A stretch of DNA of 64,000 nt from Circinella minor (lineage: Eukaryota; Mucoromycota; Mucoromycetes; Mucorales; Lichtheimiaceae). Below the pieces are notes generated by a model. That model was not told the origin of the DNA and made no database searches. It worked only from the letters and a program-made list of their open reading frames with translations. The stretch covers positions 1 through 64,000 of the forward strand of contig JAEPRB010000045.1 of assembly GCA_016758965.1 (NCBI GenBank). The letters are read 5' to 3'. Shown here one piece after another: positions 1-10,044 of the stretch (within the stretch, counting starts at the first letter, position 1; each line of letters opens with the position of its first letter). Both the position numbers and the translations under genes were made by a program.

Positions 1-69
1 AAGAATATAGGAGGAACAGATGGGTGATGAATAAAAGTAACCAACAGGTAAATACGTTAGGTAGAAGTA

Positions 70-172
70 TTTACCCGGCGACGACCCGGATTCCTGGGTT
101 GGAATCGTCGCTTCGACGTCACATTTGAAGCTGACGCGGAACTGGGAACAAAGCCCGCTTCAGACGCGACAA
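70..172 (+). other. GC-rich, hairpin-forming segment just upstream of tRNA-Val
   Basis: Seen in the sequence: this stretch is far richer in G and C than its surroundings. It can form at least two hairpins, one with GATTCC pairing to GGAATC and closed by GCGAC/GTCGC (about 78-111), and one with TGAAG pairing to CTTCA and an inner GCGG/CCGC (about 126-162). An ACA triplet follows at 169-171, and the tRNA begins ten bases later. No open reading frame fits. Inference only: it could be a small structured RNA, possibly an H/ACA-like or tRNA-linked snoRNA, or a remnant of one. No convincing H box (ANANNA) was found, so no family is claimed. Confidence 0.3.
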
Positions 173-181
173 AAATGTCTT

Positions 182-255
182 GATTTCTTGGTGTAGTTGG
201 TTATCACGTCTGTCTAACACACAGACGGTCACCAGTTCGAGTCTGGTAGAAATCA
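182..255 (+). tRNA. tRNA-Val, anticodon AAC
   Basis: A complete cloverleaf can be folded. The acceptor stem GATTTCT (182-188) pairs with AGAAATC (248-254), with A255 as discriminator base. The D arm contains GTG/CAC. The anticodon stem TCTGT/ACAGA encloses loop CTAACAC, giving anticodon AAC at 216-218, which reads GUU valine codons (A34 would be modified to inosine). The T arm is ACCAG-TTCGAGT-CTGGT. There is no intron and no encoded CCA, as expected for a eukaryotic nuclear tRNA. The internal A box and B box for RNA polymerase III are present. Confidence 0.95.
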
Positions 256-704
256 AATATAGTAACTTAGAAATAAGTCACTTTTTATTTTTAGCTATTG
301 TAGCTAAAATATAAATATACTATTGTTTATATTTTATACATTTGTCGTGTTAATTTTTGGTGGATCAGTACCGTAGCCAATAGAAATAGAATGGAACAAA
401 AGATAATAAAAGAATAAAATATAACTTGAAAGATGCCCTTTTATTATATGAAATGTGAAGGGGTATCGGGTATTTATATATTTTCTAACCTATTAATAAG
501 ATATATGATAAACTAATAATAATAATATACGTGTTCGTGACTAAGGGTTGACTACGTGTCCGAATAATTATTATGATGATGTGACAGTGATATGGATTAG
601 CTACGTGGCAATATAAAAATAAAATACATTTACAAAAGAAGTATTACAAATGGATAAAAAAGGAAAAGTAGAGTCACTACTATTTATGGCTACGACACAT
701 TTAA
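256..704. other. AT-rich intergenic stretch
   Basis: No coding sequence or RNA gene is visible between the tRNA and the Harbinger element. The last bases, TAA at 702-704, are the left copy of the Harbinger target-site duplication. The sequence ATGGCTAC at about 689-696 resembles, inverted, the GTAACCAT at about 5191-5198 beyond the 5' end of the chromodomain transposase gene, so it may be the far end of that element. Confidence 0.5.
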
Positions 705-730
705 GAGCAAGTGCAGTGGTGGTGTTAAAA
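705..730 (+). repeat. Left terminal inverted repeat of the Harbinger element
   Basis: It matches the reverse complement of 3486-3511 at most positions (GAGCA.GTGCAGTGG.GG.TGT). The TAA directly outside it is the target-site duplication. Confidence 0.88.
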
Positions 731-918
731 AAAACTGTAAATTTAAATTTTTTTTCGGGCTGTAACTTCCAAATTATGGATTTACAGCCCCTCCTCTGCA
801 GCGGTTGACTTTAACTTTGGGCTGTAACTTTTCGCTTTGTAAAAAATAAGAATAAAAAATAAAAAGTAAAATTGACCCTGTAAAAAAAGTTCAGTTACTT
901 GTACTTCAAACATTTAAA

Positions 919-2276
919 ATGAATCCATCAATCTCAAAGAGCATTAATCTTGTGAAAAGCATGTACTCTGATCTCGATCAGAGCTGTCCTGAATGGGGCC
1001 TTCTTTTTTCGCGTATCTCCAACCGAAATGAAGCAGAATCTGCTCAACCAAAAAAAAAACGTAAAGTTATCAATCGCAATCGCTTGTTCTTCCAAGACAT
1101 TGTAATGGGAGATTACTTTAAGCCTAACCCGCGATACGATGAAGTTTTCTTTCGACGTCGGTTTCGTATGCAACGCTCATTGTTTACCGGAATCATAGAA
1201 AAGCTAGGGGATAATTCTACCTACTTCAAACAGAAGAATGATGCCACAGGGTACTCTGGCTTCCACCCTTTTATTAAGGGAACCGCAGCTATGCGTATGC
1301 TGGCATACGGTGGTCCTGCGGATGCCGTTGACGAGTACTTGAAGATGGGAGCTTCAACAGCTAGAGAAGCTCTAATTCGTTTCTGCGAGGGGGTAATTGA
1401 ATGTTACGGCGAACGCTACCTTCGTTCACCAAATGAAGATGATCTGGACCGTCTCCTTAAGATCAATGCAATGCGCGGGTTCCCAGGTATGCTTGGGTCA
1501 ATCGACTGTATGCATTGGGGATGGAAAAACTGCCCAACAGGATGGGAGGGTCAGTATAAGGGTAAGGAAGGTGCAACTACCATTATTTTGGAAGCTGTTG
1601 CCTCCCACGACCTCTTTATCTGGCACTCGTTCTTTGGTGTTCCCGGTACGTGCAATGACATCAATGTCTTGCACAAATCTCCATTGTTCAACGATGTTCT
1701 ACAAGGCAAAGCACCAGAAGTCAAGTATACCATCAATGGCCATGAATACAACATGGGGTATTACTTGGCTGATGGCATATACCCTCCTTGGGCTACGTTT
1801 GTCAAATCGTTCCCAGTTCCACAAGGAAAAAAACAAAAGGTATATTTTTAAAATCACAACATAATATAGCCATTTATTTATTAAAAACAGAACATGTATC
1901 TAATGTAAAAAATATTCTAATATAGCATTTTGCCGAAATGCAAGAATCTGCTCGAAAAGATATTGAACGTGCTTTTGGTGTTCTTCAAGCACGCTTTAAT
2001 ATCATTAGAGAACCTGCAAGGTCGTGGAGTTTGGCTCACATCTCCAATATAATGAAAACATGCATTATATTGCATAATATGATTGTAGAAGACGAGCGTG
2101 ACTCTTATAAGCGACGTGTGAATATAGAGGACTACGACACCAGTAGTTATTCTATGTCGCCATCATACACTAGAGGAGGTATCGCAAGTGATTATGTATA
2201 CATCTCACGTATAAGTGAGATCCGTGATTCATCTATGCATACCCAATTACAAAACGACCTCGTAGAACATCTATAG
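919..2276 (+). CDS. PIF/Harbinger DDE transposase (two exons)
   Basis: The coding sequence is exon 919-1839 joined to exon 1926-2276. The intron is GTATAT..ATAG with phase 0, and the product is 423 aa. Splicing removes an early stop and joins ..GKKQK to HFAEMQESARKDIERAFGVL, which is the conserved third catalytic block of HARBI1-like nucleases. The DDE triad is visible: D196 in MLGSIDCMHW, D247 in GTCNDINVLH, and E321 in RKDIERAFG. The protein would cut and paste the element at its terminal repeats in the nucleus. An N-terminal basic block, PKKKRKV (residues 44-50), is an ideal monopartite nuclear localisation signal. The start is the first ATG of the frame. The partner Myb-like gene lies tail to tail downstream, as in other Harbinger elements. 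No truncation or missing catalytic residue is seen. Confidence 0.92.
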
Positions 2277-2367
2277 GAAGAGCTTAGAAATAGTAATTAG
2301 ATTATCATTTCTATACAAAATTTAATTACCTATTTTTTTTTCTTTTAAATAATATTCATATTCATAT

Positions 2368-3377
2368 TTATTCTTCATCAAAATATTTCTTCATGACTTT
2401 CTCCTGCAAATGTTTGAAAAATTGGAGGCGAGCCCCAGTGTAGGTCGAGATATCTCTATCCATGATAGAGATATCATCTGCTGTGTTCATGGATTCGAAA
2501 CGAGCACGATCAAGATCAAAACGAGCACGATCAAGATCAAAACGAGATCGCTCAAAATCAAAACGAGAACGATCAAGTTCGATCCGTTCCCGCAACAATG
2601 TCACCTCTGGCGCTACTCTTTCTTCCTCATCACCATCCTCCTCCAAACGTCGCTTCTTGCTTTGCATTGCCTTGGCCTTCTTTTTGCCCATTGGCCTCTT
2701 TGGGTCCTGCGCAGCATCTTCGGGCTGGCTCTTCTCCTTCTCTAAAAACACACGCCATTTGTGCTGTCCCTTAAGGATGCGCCAGCAGTGTATGTTCCTG
2801 AACTTCATTGAGCTTCCTTTGGGAGGATGGCTTGCATAAATTTTGAGGGCGCGTGTCATCTATTACATATTTATTAATTATCATTAATAACTTTTAATCA
2901 TAACTATAGACAATAGAAACAGCTTACCACATCATCCTCAGATTCACCACTCCCTTTTTTGTCTTGGGCTAACCCAAAAGCAGCAGAGAACACAGAACAA
3001 GTCTTGGAAATGATTCCCCAACGATTTTTCAAGGCCTTCCAATCCCTGCTGCTAGGGTTACCAGTAGATGCAAAGGTAGCGAGAATTTGTTCCCATAGGC
3101 CTTGCTCTCTATACTCGGCACCTTTTGCTGGATCAGTGGAAACACCACACCAGGCATTGACCAGCTTCAGGTCTTCTTCTTCAGTCCAATTCGAACCATG
3201 TTGTTTTTGGGTATTTCTACCCTGCTCACCAACAATGGTTCCATTGTTGTCATCAGAATCGCTTGCGCCATCATCAGAGTTCGAAGGAATTGTGATGGGA
3301 ATGGGGGTGGTGTTGGTGGTAGCAGTAGGAGTGGTGGTGGTAGTAGCAGTAATGTTGCAAGCAGCATTTGATTCCAT
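2368..3377 (-). CDS. Myb/SANT-like DNA-binding protein of the Harbinger element (two exons)
   Basis: The reading is complement of 2928-3377 joined to 2368-2859. The intron is GTAAGC..TAATAG with phase 0. The product is about 313 aa. The start is the ATG at 3377; the frame is open further upstream but has no better start. Residues about 60-130 form a Myb/SANT-like (trihelix) domain beginning NWTEEEDLKLVNAWC, the type carried by Harbinger second ORFs, which recruits transposase to the element ends and to the nucleus. A Ser/Thr- and Asp-rich leader precedes it. The second exon carries a basic patch (KKKAKAMQSKKRR) and a charged helical repeat built on RSRFDFE/RARFDLD units, probably a coiled coil. 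It converges on the transposase gene. Confidence 0.85.
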
Positions 3378-3485
3378 TTTTTTTATGAAAGAGAAAAAAT
3401 TATTTTGCAGAGAAAAATACAAAAAAAAATATTTTACAGAGAAAGTGCGGGCTGTAACTTTATAGCCTGATGTCCATGGCTTTAA

Positions 3486-3511
3486 TTTTACAGCCCCCAC
3501 TGCACATGCTC
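3486..3511 (-). repeat. Right terminal inverted repeat of the Harbinger element
   Basis: It is the reverse-complement partner of 705-730, followed by TAA at 3512-3514. The outer bases GAGCATGTGCAGTGG differ from the left end at one position in the first fifteen. Confidence 0.88.
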
Positions 3512-3524
3512 TAATAATATATAT

Positions 3525-5125
3525 TCAAATTTGATATATAATATTTTTTTCTTTAAAATAATCTTTAATAATCTGTTTCTCATAAAAATCATTTTCTTGA
3601 ACCCATGAATTATTATCACTATTATAACCTTTCCATTTAACAAAAAAGGTATATTTATTATTTTCTAGTTGATGTTTAATTATATTTTCTATTTCATATA
3701 CATTTTCATCTCTATTTACATTTCTCATATTTTCTATTTTTTTATTTGATTTATTTGACCTTTTTTTTCTTTTTTTGATAGTTTTCTTTAATTCTGGATA
3801 ATCTAAATCACTTTCTTCAGTTGTATTATTTTTATTATTATTAGAATCTATATTTTCTTCAATAATCATATTTTCATTTATATCTAATTTTAGAAAACTA
3901 TTTTGTATTTCTATTAATATTTTAAATTTATTAATTTGTTTCATTTCATTATTATAAACAATATCAATTATTTTATTCTCTTGTGGAAAATCAAAATTAT
4001 CTGTTTTCCATAATTTATGATGTTCCTGTGTAATAATATTAAATGTATTTGAGAATTTTTCTATATTTTTTAATAAAAATGCTACTTTAATCTGTAAATT
4101 TATATATTTAATATCATCTGTTTTTAATGTTGAGTTATTATTACTAAATCTTTTAAACTTATTAAATAATTCTTGAAATTGATTTTCTATTTTACTTCTA
4201 AAACTTCCAAAAACTTTATTATAATATATTTCTTGTTCATTTAATTTTTCATTTATTTCTTTTCTAATAGGATAAAAAAATTATTATCATCTAAATCACA
4301 TCCTTTATTATTACATAAATCTTCAAATTGTTTTATAAATAATGTGTAGCCTCCATCAATAGCTACACAGTCTTGCTTTAAAATTTTATTATAAAGTTTC
4401 ATATTAAGGAACATCATACCATCATTAACTTTTCCACATAAGTCACTATAAGATACAGATATTACCATATCATTTATATCTGAAACCACTTGTGTTCGAA
4501 TACCGGATGCTTTTAATTTATATGACCACCATTTTTGTACTGATATATTTGGTTTATCATAAGAAATAGAACTATCATGTCCATCTAATAATAGTGTAAT
4601 ATTTTTAAAACTTTTAGGGTTTTTAATTAATGCTAATAAAATTCTTATTTTCATATTTGAGAACATATTTAATAAATAATAATTAACTTTTTTATTTAAT
4701 GAATCATAATTCGTAATCCAAAATTTCTTATAAAATGTATAAAAGCTAGTATATGGGATATATTTTTTCATATTTTTACTAGTATATCCAGATGTTAAAT
4801 GGAATAACAAGATTAAACCTTTTTCAATTTCAACATATGGTTATGGGTATTCAATATTGGAATACAAATTATTTAAGAAAAAAAACATACTTGTATAACC
4901 TAATTTTTGTAATAATTCTTCTTTTATTTCATCTATAAATTTTATATTTTTTACTTCAGTTCGATGTTTATATTTATAATTTATAACTTTCCAGTTTTCA
5001 TTTAAAAAAGACCATTGGTTTAAAACTAATTTATTAACTTCATCTTTTAATTTTTTTTTTAAATTTATTATATTTTCATCATTTGTATTAACATATTCCT
5101 CCATAATTTCAACATCTGACTCCAT
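3525..5125 (-). pseudogene. DDE transposase with C-terminal chromodomain, copy 1 (nearly intact)
   Basis: One minus-strand frame of about 533 codons starts at ATG 5125 and ends at 3525. It is broken by only two lesions: an in-frame TAA near 4849 (between NIEYP and PYVEIEKG) and a one-base loss in a T run near 4273-4279. Blocks typical of HARBI1/IS5-like (DDE_4) transposases follow in order: LLLDGHDSS (first Asp), GKVNDGMMFLN (second Asp), VAIDGGY, and FGSFRSKIENQF (candidate Glu). The last 60 residues form a chromodomain: YEIENIIKHQ, FFVKWKGY and NSWVQENDF, with the aromatic cage positions present. Codon use is extremely AT-rich, more so than in neighbouring elements. A related copy lies at 16575-19539. 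I know of no named superfamily with this architecture, so the family label is inferred from motif order. Confidence 0.75.
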
Positions 5126-5411
5126 ATTTGTAATGTATATTTTTAGTTATATACAAAATTCAATTTTGAAATTAAAAATATGTAACCATAGAAACAATCA
5201 AAAAAAAATTTTAGATCAGAATAGGTAATAGATCCTTTTTTTAAAGAAATAAATTGCTAAGGTAACTTATAATCTATATAATGATTAATAAGTAGTTTTC
5301 TAAAATAAAATAAAAAAAATAAAATATTTATCACAATATATATTTAATAATATTATACTATAAAATAAAATAATACTTTAGTATTTTTAATTAACTATAA
5401 TAATTATTTAT

Positions 5412-5712
5412 TCTTCAGTGTGACTGCATATTTGGTACCTTGTTTCTGTGCAAGAAATTTATCTCGCTTGTTTGATGGATTGGAGGTTGAACCATCTGGT
5501 AAATTAATCCTTGTTTCAACGGATAATGGGGGCGTGCTATTGTTGTTGAATGACGATACTGGTATAGGTCACAGCTTTTTGGTTATGGAGTTGTGGTTGT
5601 TGATTAATTCCAAACTTCTTAGCAACCTTTTCAGAAAACATTCCAATCCTAAAAGTCTCATTAGATTATCTGAAATGTAGTCCTTAAGGATAGATAATAG
5701 ATGATTGATCAA
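5412..5712 (-). pseudogene. Decayed coding fragment of unknown family
   Basis: Translating the minus strand gives two stretches with protein-like composition in different frames: GMFSEKVAKKFGINQQ.. (about 5660-5570) and, after stops, RINLPDGSTSNPSNKRDKF.. up to the end near 5412. The frame changes between them and stop codons interrupt both. I do not recognise the family. The base composition is less AT-rich than the flanks, which supports former coding sequence. It may be a relic of one of the nearby transposons. Confidence 0.3.
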
Positions 5713-5896
5713 CAATGGCACCACCACTATAAAAAATACCAACTTTCATCTATAAATATAATAGTGCTTCTATCATCTATAAGTCGTAATGACTTTTATG
5801 TGGCTTTTAATAACGGTTCATGCTTAGGGTTCTTCATCTCATCCACTATCTGCTCATCCGATCCGCATCCGAAAGAGCAGATACGGATAGGCATTT

Positions 5897-5920
5897 GCAG
5901 ATGCAGATGCAGATGCAGAT
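5897..5920 (+). repeat. GCAGAT microsatellite, four units
   Basis: Four perfect GCAGAT units lie inside a short region rich in ATCCG and CGGAT motifs (5848-5945) that recurs near 8563-8600. Confidence 0.8.
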
Positions 5921-7552
5921 AGGTATGGTATCCGATCCGACTATCCATTCTATCTGTAAGTGTTCAGGTGTTTGGTTTTTTTTTTTTTTTTTTTTTTCAA
6001 AAAAAAAAGTTGTTTCAAAAGATATCAAAATGCAGCATTGAAAGAGAGAGTAATAATTTCAGTTCATTGAAGGAATAGTAAGTTATAAGTATTGGATAAA
6101 ATAGTTGATTCATTTGCGAGATCTATTAAAACTTTTAGATCTATACTCATTATTTGACCTAATTCCCGAAATGTTAATTCCTAGTCGTCATACCATTTTG
6201 TATTACTGATATCACATAATATCCCGTTCATGCAACAACATTTGTTATAGATAATAATAATAAGTTATTTTATATTTTTATTATCATATTTCTCATTATT
6301 CCTTATAATTCAACTAACTCTGAGATTCATTTATATATTACTTCCATCCTCTCATCCTTATAATAGTTGCCAAATAATCGTCTTCTAATGTTAAAAAAAA
6401 GAGATAAACCAATACATTACTAATAATATAACCTACCGTTTATCAATAATTACAAAGAAAAATCGAATAACAGAAGCATGGATACTAGTAAAATATACGA
6501 ATGGTAGTAATTATCATTATTATCATCGTAAATGGTCAATAAATAGTGAATATCATCAATATATCAATAAAATAATGTATATATTGTGTATGTTGTGGTG
6601 AAGTCATATTGAAAATGATCCAAGGAAGCAATATATGCTGTATTTTGCTATGCTGAAATAAAAAAAAATAACATAGTTCATTAATCAAATAGTGCAATGT
6701 CATATGGTATACAAGAGTACTGGGCGTTATGCAGAGATGAATAGCATTTCAGTGGTGAGCACGAATAAAATTGATTTGTGAACGTCAAAATGTATAATTG
6801 TATAGATAAAGATGTGTTCGTCGTTATAATTGGTGTAAGTTTGTAATAAGGTGTCATAATAAAAAAAAGTTTTGTGATTATTATAATAATCTGGTATTTA
6901 ATTGTATGTGTATATATAATGTATATCGTAAATCAAAAAAGATTCTTTCTTATATATGCTTGCATAAATATGAAGTGATGTTAAAGCGTAATAAAATAAA
7001 AGGGTTGTTATGACAACTGATTCCTTTAATAGCCCATATAAACCCATTATAAATAATTATTTCATATTAACATTATTACCCAAGAAAAAAAATAATACAC
7101 ATAAAAAAAATAACTACATAGTCAAAACTATCCACATCATACTTTATTGATAATATTGTATAAACAACCCCTCTTCCAAGTACCTTCATCCATATATATC
7201 AATAACAATAATTTGATCTATTATCCTATATCCATAACACATGTTTGTTTTACAATCGTTGGCAAAATCAAATCATAAGCTCTATATACTTAAAAATAAA
7301 AAACAGAATAGCAACAGTGATTCAACTTGGAAGTGTGCATAATATATACAGTAAAAAAAAGATGTAATACTTATCAATAATTATCATTATTGTATATGGC
7401 AAAAACTTGATATCATTGATCGTGTCAGAGATAATAATATCTACCAAGTGAAGCAAGGTGTATTGGTAATAAAAATCAATAGCTAACAGTTCTGTGAGCA
7501 TATGGTTATTCAAGTATAGAAAAGGTTATTTCCTTCAAAAAGTTGAGGATGA

Positions 7553-7973
7553 ATGGCCAAGTACATGCCGGAATCGGAACAGCAGTGGGTGTATAGTTTA
7601 ATTGACACTGACGATGGCGATTATAAGCCAAGGACCATTGAGGAAGATGCATTGGCGGTGTACCTTGGAATTAAAGATGGTAAACTGCACTGTTATATGT
7701 GATGCCAAGGAGATGCTTTCCTGTGCTAGCGAATTCAGTTACCAAGTGAGTTTTGTTTCTCTTGGGCGGCTTTATTTATAACTACTAACGAAACAGATTA
7801 GAGCTGATTGCTTTGAAAGAATCTGTACTAATTTATTGGTCTGATCAAAAGGAGGTTATAGTGGTAAATTTAACCATGGTTTTTTAGAGGAATTGAAACA
7901 GGGTAGTTTAGTGGATTTGCATATAGTTAAACGGAGTTTGGAAGAGCAGGCCATTGAAGAAAATATAATAAGC
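7553..7973 (+). pseudogene. Remnant of a spliced gene of unknown function
   Basis: The frame starting at ATG 7553 reads MAKYMPESEQQWVYSLID.. and stays open to about 7700, with convincing protein composition. Further segments in other frames also look coding: KEMLSCASEFSYQ before a GTGAGT donor-like site at about 7755; LELIALKESVLIYWSDQ after an AG at about 7800; and GYSGKFNHGFLEELKQGS.. from about 7855 to 7973. No single splicing model joins them without stops, so it is probably a decayed gene. I do not recognise the family. Confidence 0.4.
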
Positions 7974-8714
7974 AAAAAAAATTTTTTTTTCTCACTTATA
8001 AATTACCCCAACATATATATACATACACACATATATATGGTACCTTCTCTTTTTTTTTCTCTTCTCTTCCTTCCCTATTTATTTTTTTTATACACAGAAT
8101 CCCCTTTTTCTTTGGCACTCTCTATTTCCTTTTACCGTATACTTCTTTAAATTTCCTTTTTCCCTTTCCCACTTTACTTTTTTTATTACTTTTATCAATG
8201 CTTTTCATTACTAGTAATTTTTTTTACTATAATAAAACTTATACTCATATATTATTTCCAGCAACATATTGTTTACTTTATATGCTGTACCATGATCAAT
8301 GTGGACTTTTATCTAGCTTATCAGTTAGCTGTAGGAATAAAATAAAACACAATATCTTGACGACCAATATAAAAACAGACTTATTGTGTTCATATTATTC
8401 ATTTAGTCGCCATTACTACTTATTTTGCATCTTTAACTTGTTTTTTTCTTGGAAAACGCATAACTGTATTGTGACAGACACATTTACTATCTAAATCGTA
8501 ATTACAATTAAATAAAAGAACTTTACCATCTTCTTTAACATCTTATTACTCACTTGATATTATCCGCTATCTGATCCGCATCCGATCCGTGAAGAACACT
8601 ATTGATGCTGCCAACCTACTCATTATATATTAATTTGAATATTATATATCTATTAGGAATGTTTAATAAACATAAAAATAAAAAATCAAATTAGATTATT
8701 TACTTTGATGTTAT
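7974..8714. other. AT- and pyrimidine-rich stretch without a gene
   Basis: Long T and CT runs with short ATAT tracts are seen. ORFs here consist of low-complexity Phe/Leu/Tyr strings and are not credible. At 8563-8600 a TCTGATCCGCATCCGATCCG motif matches the one at 5848-5880. Confidence 0.5.
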
Positions 8715-10044
8715 GGCAGCAAAGTCAATACTCAGCAAGAAAACAGTCAGTCATATGTGGGCCAGCTCCACATGAACCAATAGCATGAATGATATTTTGG
8801 TGAACACCACCCTCAAGAGAATTTGTTTCTCTATAGGAATGATATATTGATAATCTGGCTTTCTTATTGAAACCAACTTTATAATAAAGAGGTATATCAG
8901 GATGATCAGATATTTTCCCTTCATAAATTGCTTTGATCATGTTGTCAGCTTGCTTCTATGCATTCTTGTCAAATAATGTATATCCTGTTTTTATATATAT
9001 AAGGTTTCCATATTCATCAAATCATTCTTGAACAACCGGTCCGAGCTCATCAGGTAATAGGACAACTCGCTTAACCGTACATAGGATCCATGATGCATTG
9101 GTGTTCATAACATAAGTATAAGTGAGTCCCTTTTTACCAAGATATTCTTCAACTTTCTTTCTATCATTCTTGTCAACCATAAAAACTACATCCCATAATC
9201 GCTGTGCAAATTCTTTTGCAAGAACATATTACCTTGGTATCTTTATCAATACCATGAAATGGTAAATATCCTTTAATACTCTAGGATGCTGAATTTGTTA
9301 TTGCTGTGGTATCAATCTTTGTGCTTCTGATAGTGTTGCTGTTTTTGCTTGACCATATGTATAGTTAATTTCTTCATCTTCTGATAATGACGAATTTTCA
9401 TCCTCAAAAAGATTGTTTTTATCTTCCAAATCTTTAGCTAAAATGGTGGTAATGCGTTGTGTGCTCTATCAACTATTGCATTATTGATAGGTGGTATGCT
9501 GTTATCTTGTTCTTGACATAGAGCCTTTTTTTCAAAATGTAACATCAAAGTAGGTAAAGAGGAGGTTATAAACAGTGGCTGCCTAAGATCAGAAAAGGTT
9601 TTTGAACTAATATTAATTATTACACAAGGTACAGAAACACAGTTTATATAAACTTGAGTACAGTTATGCTGTTAATATATTGTCAAAAGAATATTTTATT
9701 AATAGATTATACAAAGAGTAGTCAATACTGTGATTCTTATTTATACTTGGATGTTATTGTTTGCTGATATGATTTTACTAAATGCGACAGGATGACACCA
9801 TTGACAAGATGGATACACAGAAACGTATGTTCCTTCTAGAGCTGCATTTGATATAGATTTGCCAATTTCCCCAACTTGTTCCAATTTTATATAAATTGCA
9901 AGTGAAGCCCATGCATCCAAAGCTGAATAATATATTTGAGAAGATGATAGATTTAGCACTTCCCAATTACTATTTCGATCACCTTTATCCAATGCTCCAC
10001 CAAGGACTGATTTAGCAATTATGGATAATGAAGCAGTGGAGGCC

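Larger units (their letters stand above)
705..3511 (+). mobile_element. Complete PIF/Harbinger DNA transposon
   Basis: The element is delimited by terminal inverted repeats that begin GAGCAAGTGCAGTGG on the left (705) and GAGCATGTGCAGTGG on the right (reverse strand, ending 3511). It is flanked by identical TAA trinucleotides at 702-704 and 3512-3514. A 3-bp TWA duplication is the hallmark of PIF/Harbinger insertion. The 2.8-kb body carries the two genes an autonomous Harbinger needs: a DDE transposase on the plus strand and a Myb/SANT-like DNA-binding protein on the minus strand, converging. A GGGCTGTAACTTT-like motif recurs near both ends (about 769, 820 and 3449) and may be a subterminal protein-binding repeat. 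Neither gene shows a stop or frameshift, so the copy may be active. Confidence 0.92.
5126..7552. other. AT-rich region with no intact gene
   Basis: The stretch just above 5125 holds the upstream end of the chromodomain transposon, including ATTCAATTTTGAAATT and GTAACCAT at about 5158-5198. A decayed minus-strand coding fragment lies near 5412-5712 and is listed separately. A GATCCGCATCCG-type motif and a short GCAGAT repeat lie at 5848-5945. From about 6030 to 7550 only AT-rich sequence with no supported gene is seen. Confidence 0.5.

Noticed and set aside
2410..2839. Plus-strand ORFs of 111 and 125 aa
   Set aside because: They are shadows of the second exon of the Myb-like Harbinger gene; the repeats in them mirror the charged repeat on the other strand.
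4253..4810. Independent gene inside chromodomain transposase copy 1
   Set aside because: Alignment with copy 2 shows it is the middle of one frame separated by a single stop and a single-base deletion.
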